Below are positions 7,249 through 14,767 of a stretch of DNA of 22,037 nucleotides, one piece after another. The stretch comes from DAOTWY01 sp003696565 (GTDB lineage: Bacteria > Chloroflexota > Anaerolineae > Aggregatilineales > Phototrophicaceae): assembly GCA_034435635.1 (NCBI GenBank), contig DAOTWY010000021.1:1-22037 (forward strand), given 5' to 3'. The first letter of the stretch is position 1. Each line of letters begins with the position of its first letter. The notes beneath the pieces are model-generated. The model had not been told where the DNA came from and made no database searches. It saw only the letters and a list, made by a program, of their open reading frames with translations. The position numbers and the translations under genes were made by a program.

Positions 7249-9276
7249 CTACCAATCAATCAACACAAACTCTTCTTGTCCCGGTGGCGCGGTGATCCGA
7301 CGCAAATTCCCCACACCGCCCGTTGGATACAATCCCACACGTATAGCCGTGATCGCATCCGCATCAACTTGATCTAGCGGGATAAACCGCGCATCACGGA
7401 TAATATCCCCTGGTTGCCACCACTGGGTGTTAAACTGCCCTGCCATCGGTCGCGTATCAAGTTGAGCTAAAATTGCACCATTCGCATCAATCAAATGGGT
7501 AAACACCGTATAATCACCAGACGGTTGTGCGTTGACTTTCCACCAAAAAATAATGTTGATCCCATTTTCAACTTGTTCTAATTCATAACCGCCTAGGATA
7601 ATACCATCCTCAAAAAACACATCTAATGGTTGTGCCTCCGGTGCGATTTCAGCGTGCAGGGGCCAATTTTCCCATACTGGGAAATAGATCACCATCTCCC
7701 CGCCAGCGACGACCGTGCCTTCTTCTCGATACGGCAAAGAAAACACTGTAAAAGGTTGTAACATATCCTGGAAACCATCCGCGTTATAGTTGGTCATACA
7801 CGGGAAAAACCAGGGGAAAATACCGATCAACACAGGTGGATTATCCAGCATAACACGTGCCAATGCCAGGTCATATAAACAAGTACGAGCCGGAAAATGA
7901 TCGACCGCATCCAATACCTCTGGTGAAACTAAACCGATCATATCCAGCACAGGACGATCAGAGATATGGACAATCGCACCAACATCGTTCAACGCAATTA
8001 GGTCACCTGGGGCAGTATGATCCCGAAAGAAATAGCCAGCCTGCACATGCATCGTCATAATATCTTGAGCATTCGCTGCCGCACCAGCCCCTTGCCCGCG
8101 TCCATTCCAAAACGCAAAGCCCATCAACAATAGGCTGACTAACGGGATAAGCAGCGCGTAATATGCCCGTGTGCGGATCGTCGTCCTATGGTTTTTAAGC
8201 CATTCCACAACAGAACATAACCCAACCGCTGCTAACAAGGCATTAAACGGAATCGCCGGGGCGACATATCGTCCATTATTGACAACATAATGCTGTGGAC
8301 CAAGATACAACACGCCGATCACAAACAGCACCGCCCACATCCCCCAAGCTAACCCGTCACGCTTAGCGTTGCGCCATAGATACAGCAGCCCAATAACTGC
8401 CAACACAATCAACAGCCAACCATGATCCATACGCGGAGTCCAAAAGTAGCCATAAAGCAAATTAGGGGCTTCTTCCCCTAAACTTGACTTTGCGCGGAAG
8501 GTGTTAGGTAATGGGTATCCCGTCATCAACCAACACGCCAGCGGGTATGATCCTGCCAGCAACAAATACGCCACAATCCCACGCCAGCCATCCCAGCGTG
8601 TTTTGAACCAAGTCACAAGATGCCAGCCATTTGCTAAATAAGGTAAGATGACAAAAGCATTTACCCCGATGATAATCGCCAATAAATAACCTTCTGGGCG
8701 AGCAAGCGTCGCTAAGGCGGTGATGACACCCGTGCGCCAGCCAAAGGTTCGCCCCGTGCGAACATCATGGATATGACTCCAAATCGCAAAAATTGTCAAT
8801 GCGGTAAAAAGCGTGATTTCCATACCAGACACACCCATCCAAATCATGCGCCCGGTCAATGCGGTAATCATCCCCGCCACAAAGCCAATCCACGCCCGCC
8901 GAGTCAGCCACCAGCCAAAGCCGCTGATTGCCATCGTCGTTAAGATCATCCCCAAGCTGCTGCCTATAATGGCAATTCGCACTTGTTCAAACACATCCGG
9001 GCGAAAGATCGCATATATCCCACCCAATAACAACACCCATAAAGGACTCGTCGCGCCGGGAGTCACCACGCCAGGGTTGTACATCAAGCCATCACCTCGG
9101 CTGACGCTCGCCGCAAAACGCGCATGAATCCAGGTGTCATCTAGTGTCGCGCCTAAATCACCATTCTGCTGAATAGAAAACAGCATCACAAATAACAGAT
9201 ACACCGCTGCCGTTAGCGTCGGAATGCCGATTACCAACACAGCGCGGCGTGGATATTGTCGAATTAACTCAGTCAT
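7249..9276 (-). CDS. GT-C membrane glycosyltransferase with C-terminal beta domain
   Basis: A 675-residue polytopic membrane protein. After the first membrane helix (residues 13-34) comes the outer loop with D46-D47-T-W-I-H-A-R (44-53), followed by GDGLMYNPG and GATSPLW. This is the GT-C pattern in which the paired aspartates contribute to catalysis with polyprenyl-phosphate sugars. About ten hydrophobic segments follow to near residue 390, then a soluble part. The last 125 residues form a beta-rich domain (FFEDGIILGGYELEQ, YTVFTHLIDANG, WWQPGDIIRDARF) like the tail of the 4408-6348 protein. The start at ATG 9276 has AAGGAA at 9280-9285. A long inverted repeat lies just upstream (9299-9348). 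Acceptor and sugar cannot be read; a role in surface glycan or glycoprotein assembly is likely. Confidence 0.8.
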   Translation of the reverse strand: MTELIRQYPRRAVLVIGIPTLTAAVYLLFVMLFSIQQNGDLGATLDDTWIHARFAASVSRGDGLMYNPGVVTPGATSPLWVLLLGGIYAIFRPDVFEQVRIAIIGSSLGMILTTMAISGFGWWLTRRAWIGFVAGMITALTGRMIWMGVSGMEITLFTALTIFAIWSHIHDVRTGRTFGWRTGVITALATLARPEGYLLAIIIGVNAFVILPYLANGWHLVTWFKTRWDGWRGIVAYLLLAGSYPLACWLMTGYPLPNTFRAKSSLGEEAPNLLYGYFWTPRMDHGWLLIVLAVIGLLYLWRNAKRDGLAWGMWAVLFVIGVLYLGPQHYVVNNGRYVAPAIPFNALLAAVGLCSVVEWLKNHRTTIRTRAYYALLIPLVSLLLMGFAFWNGRGQGAGAAANAQDIMTMHVQAGYFFRDHTAPGDLIALNDVGAIVHISDRPVLDMIGLVSPEVLDAVDHFPARTCLYDLALARVMLDNPPVLIGIFPWFFPCMTNYNADGFQDMLQPFTVFSLPYREEGTVVAGGEMVIYFPVWENWPLHAEIAPEAQPLDVFFEDGIILGGYELEQVENGINIIFWWKVNAQPSGDYTVFTHLIDANGAILAQLDTRPMAGQFNTQWWQPGDIIRDARFIPLDQVDADAITAIRVGLYPTGGVGNLRRITAPPGQEEFVLIDW

Positions 9277-9298
9277 ATGTTCCTTAATCTTAACAGAA

Positions 9299-9348
9299 CC
9301 TCATCCCATCTTAGGCATACCCTGAAATATGCCAAGATAGTGATGAGG
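9299..9348. repeat. 50-base imperfect inverted repeat upstream of GT-C gene
   Basis: Eighteen pairs in three blocks: 9299-9305 with 9342-9348, 9308-9312 with 9334-9338, and 9314-9319 with 9328-9333. A small internal loop and one bulged A separate the blocks, with an eight-base loop at the apex. It starts 23 bases upstream of the minus-strand GT-C start, so it lies in that gene's likely 5' untranslated region, and upstream of the plus-strand promoter at 9441-9467. It lacks a T tract, so it is not a normal terminator; an RNA hairpin or operator is possible. Confidence 0.7.
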
Positions 9349-9440
9349 TACGTGCGATACCATCATTCTAACGGTATATGGTAATTGCATCCATCCCAGG
9401 TTATGATTATTTTCCTAAAGAGTAGGCTTGTTTTTTTAAG

Positions 9441-9467
9441 TTGTTGACGGCTAAAACACTGTATAAT
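9441..9467 (+). promoter_or_regulatory. Candidate promoter for 9542-9886 gene
   Basis: A perfect TATAAT -10 (9462-9467) is preceded 15 bases upstream by TTGTTG (9441-9446). A better-looking TTGACG (9444-9449) is only 12 bases away, too close for a sigma-70 pair. Initiation near 9474 would leave a leader of about 70 bases. Confidence 0.5.
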
Positions 9468-9541
9468 GGAACATTATCAACTAATTAAGCTAGCATCAAT
9501 TCATGCACCTTAAGAGACGCAAAATCAAAAAGGATAAACAC

Positions 9542-9886
9542 ATGAGCGCACAAGTGTTTGAAATCAAAAACTACATGATTATTTGGCGGCAGTTGGAAGA
9601 ACGTGATTTTAACGGAGTCACTGTAAAAATTCGCGGTATGGTGCGCTGTATCGGCGATGAGTATAGTATGGATGTGGTGTTTTATGCTCCAGATAGCAAG
9701 TATCCAAATCCCATCTTTGAACAAGACAAAAAGAAGGGGTATTTATTCATGCCGATATCCGATATGCCCGCATTTGTAGATACGCTGCGGAATGAAAAAC
9801 CCATCTATGGACACTTGCGGCTAGACCGTCCAGATTGGACGAGTATCACCACGACCCAAGAGCCAGTCGGTGAAGGGGAAAATTAA
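9542..9886 (+). CDS. Conserved-looking hypothetical protein, 114 aa
   Basis: Not recognised. It is a soluble protein of 114 residues with no signal peptide or membrane segment. The sequence alternates short hydrophobic and charged runs (NYMIIWRQLE, GVTVKIRGMVRCIG, SMDVVFYAP), suggesting a compact alpha/beta or beta-rich fold; the C-terminus is acidic (GEGEN). The frame is open from ATG 9503, but ATG 9542 has AGGA (9531-9534) at seven bases, and the 13 residues upstream are a lysine/arginine-rich run expected of untranslated leader, so 9542 was chosen. It has its own promoter candidate, and a response regulator follows 77 bases downstream on the same strand, so the two may be co-transcribed. 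Confidence 0.72.
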   Translation: MSAQVFEIKNYMIIWRQLEERDFNGVTVKIRGMVRCIGDEYSMDVVFYAPDSKYPNPIFEQDKKKGYLFMPISDMPAFVDTLRNEKPIYGHLRLDRPDWTSITTTQEPVGEGEN

Positions 9887-9963
9887 TCATCACCTAGGCT
9901 ATTTAAAACCTAACTTTAGACTTTACAACGTGTAGACTTTCAATTTCAGAAAGATAGGTTGTT

Positions 9964-10326
9964 GTGAGAATATTATACGTAGAAGATAACCCGCAAAACA
10001 TGCGGCTGGTGCGGAAAATCGTCACCAATGCCGGGCACACATTACTGGAAGCCGTGGATGGCAACAGCGGGTTAGAACTCGCTCAACAAGAACTGCCCGA
10101 CATCATTTTAATGGATGTGAACCTGCCAGATATTGATGGCTTAGAGGTGACAGCGCGCCTCAAAGAAGATGCCAAAACAGCACACATCCCGGTTATTGCA
10201 TTAACAGCCAACGCCATGGTTGGCGATAAAGAAAAAGCGTTAGATGCAGGCTGTGACGATTACCTTCCGAAGCCTGTCAGCCGTCAGATTTTGCTAGAAA
10301 CACTCAATAAATATGATCAGAAATAA
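9964..10326 (+). CDS. Single-domain response regulator (CheY/DivK-like)
   Basis: A 120-residue receiver domain with no output domain. The acidic pocket is E7-D8, the phosphorylation site is D51 (ILMDVNLPD), the switch threonine is T81 (ALTAN) and the conserved lysine is K103 (LPKP). Such stand-alone receivers relay phosphate between histidine kinases and other partners or act by protein contact, as DivK and CheY do. No kinase is in the window. The start is GTG 9964, fixed by the family's opening strand (RILYVEDNP); the ribosome binding site is weak. It may share a transcript with the 114-aa protein upstream, and a terminator follows two bases after the stop. Confidence 0.92.
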   Translation: MRILYVEDNPQNMRLVRKIVTNAGHTLLEAVDGNSGLELAQQELPDIILMDVNLPDIDGLEVTARLKEDAKTAHIPVIALTANAMVGDKEKALDAGCDDYLPKPVSRQILLETLNKYDQK

Positions 10327-10327
10327 G

Positions 10328-10352
10328 TGGGCGGCGCAGTGTCGCCCATTTT
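10328..10352 (+). terminator. Intrinsic terminator after response regulator
   Basis: A six-base-pair GC-rich stem (10328-10333 with 10343-10348) is followed by TTTT (10349-10352). It lies between the convergent regulator and lipoprotein genes. Confidence 0.7.
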
Positions 10353-10371
10353 CAAACCTGGAGAGCACTAT

Positions 10372-11010
10372 CTAATCTGCAATAAACCCGCCCAATGCTT
10401 GGAGTAATGCTTCTCCACGTAACCCTGCCTGATAATCCCTTATAGCAGCATCCACATCACGGAAAACCCGCCCACTGATAACCCCTGCTTCGCTTTGGTA
10501 CTGTGGCACCGTCATTAACAGTGATTTCCCCTGAACCGGCAACGATAGCGCAGCAAGTGCCGCGACAATATGCTCAACATCTATTGCAAGGGTTTGTGGT
10601 GTATATAAATTCGCTAAATCAACTTCAAAAGCATATAACAACGTATCTAGCCCATCACATGGCGCGGCTTGCTCCTGAGAGAAAACCGCCACACGATGAT
10701 ATAGCACCCCCTTCAGGTTCAGGCTCAAGCTGAGTGATGTTGTTAAATCTACCGCCGGGCACATGATAAATTCAGCCTGTGCTGCGCCACGTGTGGCTTC
10801 TTGTACAATTTGCGTCGCTTGAATATCCGCATCATCTAAAATAGGTGTAACAGATGCCGGTACACGGCTGGATTCCAGCACAATTTGTGTCGCAGTAAGT
10901 TGGGCAATGTCTGGCGTGTTGGAGATGCTCTCTGCCTCATCCTCACCACCACAAGCCGCTAAAATCAAAAAACAGATCACCACCAGAGGAAACCGCTTTA
11001 CGTCAAACAC
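10372..11010 (-). CDS. Putative lipoprotein
   Basis: A 212-residue protein with a lipoprotein signal: basic N-terminus, hydrophobic stretch (residues 8-17) and lipobox LAAC with C20 as the lipidation site. It is therefore predicted to be anchored on the outside of the cytoplasmic membrane. The mature part has a short, polar, probably flexible region (residues 21-75), then a folded domain with two cysteines (C104 and C138 approximately) that could pair. No family was recognised. The start is GTG 11010, three bases after the stop of the upstream gene, with a Shine-Dalgarno-like GAGGTG inside that gene's last codons, so translation is probably coupled. It is the last gene of a three-gene minus-strand group with an exported peptidase and an EEP-fold protein. 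Confidence 0.8.
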   Translation of the reverse strand: MFDVKRFPLVVICFLILAACGGEDEAESISNTPDIAQLTATQIVLESSRVPASVTPILDDADIQATQIVQEATRGAAQAEFIMCPAVDLTTSLSLSLNLKGVLYHRVAVFSQEQAAPCDGLDTLLYAFEVDLANLYTPQTLAIDVEHIVAALAALSLPVQGKSLLMTVPQYQSEAGVISGRVFRDVDAAIRDYQAGLRGEALLQALGGFIAD

Positions 11011-11013
11011 AGT

Positions 11014-11865
11014 TTACACCTCATCCACAACCGCAACAACAGGATAATGATCGCTTGGATATACGGGAGGTTCAGCATCTGTCACAATTGTGCAGTTAGT
11101 TGCTTGTATTCGCTTGCCTAAAATCCAGTCAATCCGTAAAGCAATCGGTGGATAGTCCTTCCCACGCCATTCATGAAACGTATTAATATGCGGCGCATCC
11201 ATATGCCCGGCGGCGTGGAATGTATCCACATAGCCAGCCCCAGTAAAGACCTGATGCACCGTGCCGGCTGGATACAAATCCAACGGGTTTACAAACGGGG
11301 GCGAATTTGTTTGATCTTCATCAGGGGGTGCCCACGCCCGCGAATTAAAATCGCCCAAGACAATCAGCGGCTCAGTGACATGCGCCAGTTGTTTTACTAC
11401 CAGTTTTGCGCTTTCTACCCGAGATTCTTCCCCCAGATGATCTAAATGCACGTTGCAAACCACCCATATCCGGTTAGTGTGCTTATCAAGCAGGCGCACC
11501 CAATTGGCTGACCGTGCCAACACGGCATCCCAATCCGTGGAGAAAACATCCGGCGTTTTGCTAAGGTAAAAACCACCAGCTTCCAGCTTAGCAAACCGGT
11601 CTGATCTCCAATAAATGGGGTTCCACATGCCAAATTCACTGTTATCAATGGTCACTAAACCGGTCTCATAAGCGTATTCTGGCAAGTGTGTGTCATAAAA
11701 TTGCTGATTGCCAGTCTGATATTCCTGAAAGCCAATAATGTCTGGGGCGCATTGGCGGATTATCCGCAAGTTCAGCTCAGCACGATTCTCCCAGATATTT
11801 ATCCCATCTAGATGCTCACCAAACATGCTGCCGTGGATATTAAAGGTCATAATCGTCAGGGGCAT
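11014..11865 (-). CDS. Endonuclease/exonuclease/phosphatase-fold protein
   Basis: A 283-residue metal-dependent phosphoesterase of the EEP (DNase I-like) superfamily. Family motifs in order: N9 in TFNIHG, E48 in FQEY, H140 in NVHLDH, D172 and N174 in GDFNS, D246 in RIDWIL, and the terminal D272-H273 in SDHYPV. All expected catalytic residues are present. There is no signal peptide, so it is predicted to be cytoplasmic unless exported otherwise. Substrate is not readable; relatives cleave nucleic acids, phosphoinositides or sphingomyelin. It starts at ATG 11865, five bases after the M1 peptidase stop, and is followed at three bases by the lipoprotein gene, so the three are probably one operon. 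Confidence 0.9.
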   Translation of the reverse strand: MPLTIMTFNIHGSMFGEHLDGINIWENRAELNLRIIRQCAPDIIGFQEYQTGNQQFYDTHLPEYAYETGLVTIDNSEFGMWNPIYWRSDRFAKLEAGGFYLSKTPDVFSTDWDAVLARSANWVRLLDKHTNRIWVVCNVHLDHLGEESRVESAKLVVKQLAHVTEPLIVLGDFNSRAWAPPDEDQTNSPPFVNPLDLYPAGTVHQVFTGAGYVDTFHAAGHMDAPHINTFHEWRGKDYPPIALRIDWILGKRIQATNCTIVTDAEPPVYPSDHYPVVAVVDEV

Positions 11866-11870
11866 AGCAC

Positions 11871-13538
11871 TTATGTCTCCATCCAGCTTAAATTCATGGC
11901 AGGAATATCCGGCACTTCAAGCTGATATAACCAAGCATTGAAGAAGGACTCTAAATCTTGCCTACTAATCTCCTCGGCAATGGCGATAAAATCCGCAGTG
12001 CGGGCGTTTCCATTTTGATAGCGTGCGGTGTATTCCCGCAAGATATTAAAAAACGCCTCATCACCAACTTCCAAACGCAGCGCATGGAGCGTTAATCCGC
12101 CCCGCAAATAAACTACCCCAGAAAACAGCCGATTCGCACCGGGGTCACCAGGCACAGGTGGTAACGTCCCAAGTTGATCCGCCACGCCAAGCAACACACC
12201 AAAGGCATGTAACCGGCTAGGACGTAACGGCGTAGGCTCAAACTCAACACGTTTGATAATGTCAAACAGATCAGAAGCGGATATATCTTCTTCTGGTAGA
12301 GATTCGATCAGCGTATTAAGGTCTGAGGAGCTTAAAAAGTCACCCATTAACGTTTCAACAGCCGTGCTTGCTTGGGCATTATCCAAGATAATGCCATCAA
12401 CATCCAAGCTATCTAACCCACTGGCAAGGGTTTGTGCGGATACATTGCGCGCTGGGGTAACATTTGCCATTTCAGTGTACCATTGGCGGATTGCAGCATC
12501 CGCCGCGGCACGTCCCTCATCATGCTCAATCCATAAAATTTCGCCATAGCTGGCAAACCCTTCATTAAGCCAAATATCGCGCCAATCCGTCAGGCTGATG
12601 CTGTTACCAAACCACTGATGCGTTAATTCATGCGCTGCCACACGCTCGCCTGCCATATCCACCCCAAAGGTAGAAAGCGTTTGTGTCTCTAACGCCGCGC
12701 CGATGAAGGTATCATGCACCACCACACCATAGACTTCAAACGGATAAGGACCGAACACAGTCTCATAAAAATCAAGCATTTCAGCAGTCTGATCAAATTG
12801 ACGGCGGGCAAAATTAGACACCCCTACTGAGAAATAATTGCGAATGGGAATCCCATTTGCTGATTCATCGGTCACGATATCAAACTCACCGATTGCCACA
12901 GTAACCAAGTAACTTGCCATCGGGTCGCGTGGCTCAAAGACGTAAGTCACCAACCCATTATCCTGCTTAAGGGTTTGTGTCAGCAAGCCATTCGCCGCAA
13001 CAGTCAGGTTTGCATCGGTGGTGATTCTCAGGGTATATGTCGCTTTATCCAAGGGGTGTTCATTAACCGGATACCAACCAGACGCACTAGTCGGCTCACC
13101 AAATACCATCACGCCATCACCGTAATTAATCCAACCATCATCCGGCGTGCCTTCATAGCGGATCAAGACAGTTACGATTGACTCAGCGGGAATGGTTTGC
13201 ATTGGGGTAATGGTCAGCTCACGGCTGATGCCGCGCGTATAACTTGCTGCCACATCATCCACACTAACCGCCAAAATATCCAACTCCGGCGTAAATTCCA
13301 AATTAAACGCGCTCAGGTCATGGGTCGCTTGGAGTGTGATATTGGCAACCCCTTCAATACGGTTGGCGGATACGTCAGCGATAATATCGAGGTCATAATG
13401 CTGCACATCATACCCACCATTACCAGCACGTGGATAATAACTATCCCCAATCCCGGAATCGCCAGGCATCGCCCAGGCAGTTATAACCATTAGCAGAATA
13501 TTGACTAAACATATCCCCAAAAAAATTTTTATCTTCAT
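11871..13538 (-). CDS. Exported M1-family zinc metallopeptidase
   Basis: A 555-residue protein with a signal peptide (hydrophobic residues 5-23). After an N-terminal beta domain comes the catalytic domain: substrate-binding G280-A-A-L-E284 (counterpart of GAMEN), zinc motif H303-E-L-T-H307, third ligand E326 in WLNEGF (HEXXH-X18-E), and transition-state tyrosine Y477 in VVYLRGG. All residues for aminopeptidase-type hydrolysis are in place. The gap from E326 to Y477 is about 150 residues, against roughly 60-65 in M1 enzymes such as PepN. The extra part (about 365-440) is acidic and has no obvious homology. There is no C-terminal helical domain, as in other short secreted M1 proteins. It heads a three-gene minus-strand group; its ribosome binding site is weak. 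Likely role: extracellular peptide processing. Confidence 0.9.
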   Translation of the reverse strand: MKIKIFLGICLVNILLMVITAWAMPGDSGIGDSYYPRAGNGGYDVQHYDLDIIADVSANRIEGVANITLQATHDLSAFNLEFTPELDILAVSVDDVAASYTRGISRELTITPMQTIPAESIVTVLIRYEGTPDDGWINYGDGVMVFGEPTSASGWYPVNEHPLDKATYTLRITTDANLTVAANGLLTQTLKQDNGLVTYVFEPRDPMASYLVTVAIGEFDIVTDESANGIPIRNYFSVGVSNFARRQFDQTAEMLDFYETVFGPYPFEVYGVVVHDTFIGAALETQTLSTFGVDMAGERVAAHELTHQWFGNSISLTDWRDIWLNEGFASYGEILWIEHDEGRAAADAAIRQWYTEMANVTPARNVSAQTLASGLDSLDVDGIILDNAQASTAVETLMGDFLSSSDLNTLIESLPEEDISASDLFDIIKRVEFEPTPLRPSRLHAFGVLLGVADQLGTLPPVPGDPGANRLFSGVVYLRGGLTLHALRLEVGDEAFFNILREYTARYQNGNARTADFIAIAEEISRQDLESFFNAWLYQLEVPDIPAMNLSWMET

Positions 13539-13678
13539 CGGTGTTTAGTAGCAGCGGTCACCTAAATCCCAAAATGACCTTAAAGCTGCGTTTCCTTTCT
13601 GAATAACTTGTTTTACCGAATTAACCATCAAGCTAACGCTATGCTTGGGTGTTTGTCATCTTTTTGGGGCATATTGTT

Positions 13679-14062
13679 TTATGAAGTTTGCCATTTACCA
13701 GGGACGTGATACGCTTCGCCATTCCCAGTCCAAGGCGGCGCGGTGACAATCACAAAGCGGAGTGGTTCATTGCCAAGGGTACGGAACTGAAAATGTGCGC
13801 CCAGCGGGATAGAAACACATACCCCTGCTTTCAGCGTCACAATGCGTTCTTCTTCCCCAAATTTGCGCCATAATTCCCCTTCACCGGAGATAATATACCA
13901 CAATTCGGTAACAGTTTTATGTGCAACAGCCTGTGTGACCTGCCCAGGATGCAATGTGCAATGAACGAAACTCGCAGCCTCCATTTGCCCTAATAAACGT
14001 ATCTCTGAGCCATCCGGTGCTATCACGTCCGGCTGATCAGAAATCACACGATAATCCAGCAT
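13679..14062 (-). CDS. Cupin-domain protein
   Basis: A 127-residue single cupin. The core motifs are recognisable: a first motif around AHKTVTELWYIISGEGELW, with H and E placed as metal ligands but threonine where the second histidine of HxH is usual, and a second motif in SIPLGAHFQF. A small-molecule enzyme or a sugar/metal-binding regulator are both possible; no substrate can be named. The frame is open from GTG 14077, but ATG 14062 overlaps the adenosyltransferase stop as TGATG with GGAG nine bases upstream, so 14062 was chosen and translational coupling is likely. It is the last gene of this pair, with about 140 bases before the M1 gene. Confidence 0.82.
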   Translation of the reverse strand: MLDYRVISDQPDVIAPDGSEIRLLGQMEAASFVHCTLHPGQVTQAVAHKTVTELWYIISGEGELWRKFGEEERIVTLKAGVCVSIPLGAHFQFRTLGNEPLRFVIVTAPPWTGNGEAYHVPGKWQTS

Positions 14063-14607
14063 CACCGCACACTCCACTTTGTCTCTGATTCGCCAGCATG
14101 ATAGTTAATAAACCGCGCCAACACAAACAGAAAATCAGATAGCCGATTGAGGTAGATGATAACTTCATGGTTAATGGGATGACTCTGTGCCAGGTCAACA
14201 CACAACCGTTCCGCCCGTCGGCAAACCGTCCGCGCAATATGCGTAAACGCCGCTGCTTGTACACCACCCGGCAACACAAAAGCCCGCAGCGGTTCAAGTG
14301 ATTCGTCCATTGTATCAATGGCATCTTCCAAGAGTTTAACCGGGTCACTATTCAGCCGCACTAGCCAATCCGGTTTGGCATCAAGCGGGGTAGCTAAATC
14401 CGCACCAATCGTAAACAAGGTATTCTGCACCGCCTCTAGCCAGGTTGATGCCGGTGCCGGCAAATTAAAGGTGCGGATCAAACCAAGATAGGAATTTAAT
14501 TCATCAACCGTGCCATAAGCATCCACACGAGGATCGTTCTTCGGCACACGCCCCCCAGCAAACAGGCTTGTTTCACCCGCATCACCAGATTTTGTATAAA
14601 TTTTCAT
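14062..14607 (-). CDS. pduO: PduO-type ATP:cob(I)alamin adenosyltransferase
   Basis: A 181-residue enzyme of the PduO/MMAB family that transfers the adenosyl group of ATP to cob(I)alamin, making coenzyme B12. The N-terminal ATP-binding signature is present (TKSGDAGETSLFAGGR, then KNDPRVDAYGTVDELNS), as are the arginine motif VCRRAER and the C-terminal YLNRLSDFLFVLAR. Length is typical of the stand-alone enzyme, with no PduO C-terminal extension. The start is ATG 14607. It is followed by a cupin gene in TGATG overlap. No B12-dependent mutase or ribonucleotide reductase is in the window, so its client is elsewhere. Two GGGG/CCCC hairpins lie just upstream. Confidence 0.95.
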   Translation of the reverse strand: MKIYTKSGDAGETSLFAGGRVPKNDPRVDAYGTVDELNSYLGLIRTFNLPAPASTWLEAVQNTLFTIGADLATPLDAKPDWLVRLNSDPVKLLEDAIDTMDESLEPLRAFVLPGGVQAAAFTHIARTVCRRAERLCVDLAQSHPINHEVIIYLNRLSDFLFVLARFINYHAGESETKWSVR

Positions 14608-14662
14608 CGCGCCTATACTTTCTCAACACGTTTATGGAGCAACGCCGCACATTCGTGCTGAC

Positions 14663-14680
14663 TGCCCCACTCATGGGGCA
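14663..14680. repeat. Perfect hairpin, first of two tandem CCCCA/TGGGG stems
   Basis: A 7-bp stem (14663-14669 with 14674-14680) and a 4-base loop. It shares its CCCCA-N4-TGGGG core with the next hairpin at 14698-14713, 17 bases away. Both lie between the regulator gene and the adenosyltransferase gene, on the path of minus-strand transcription. Confidence 0.7.
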
Positions 14681-14693
14681 AAGTCCCCCATAA

Positions 14694-14713
14694 GAAAACC
14701 CCATTTATGGGGT
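14694..14713 (-). terminator. Intrinsic terminator after REC-GGDEF gene
   Basis: On the minus strand a 6-bp stem (14713-14708 with 14703-14698) and a 4-base loop run into TTTT (14698-14695). It lies 55 bases after the stop of the regulator gene and fits the end of the Roadblock-V4R-regulator operon. Confidence 0.6.
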
Positions 14714-14767
14714 AAATACCGTTGCCAGGTGATTGAATTCATCCCTTGGCGATATGTGGAATTGGGT

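Noticed and set aside
7062..7259. A minus-strand frame across the start of the erm-like gene as a possible inducing leader peptide
   Set aside because: It begins at a TTG without a ribosome binding site, runs 130 bases into the erm coding sequence in another frame and does not resemble short erm leader peptides.
9299..9348. The long inverted repeat as an intrinsic terminator
   Set aside because: No T tract follows either arm, and no gene ends into it; the flanking genes diverge from this point.
9444..9467. TTGACG and TATAAT as a canonical -35/-10 pair
   Set aside because: The spacer is 12 bases, too short for sigma-70. Only the -10 with a weaker TTGTTG at 15 bases was kept.
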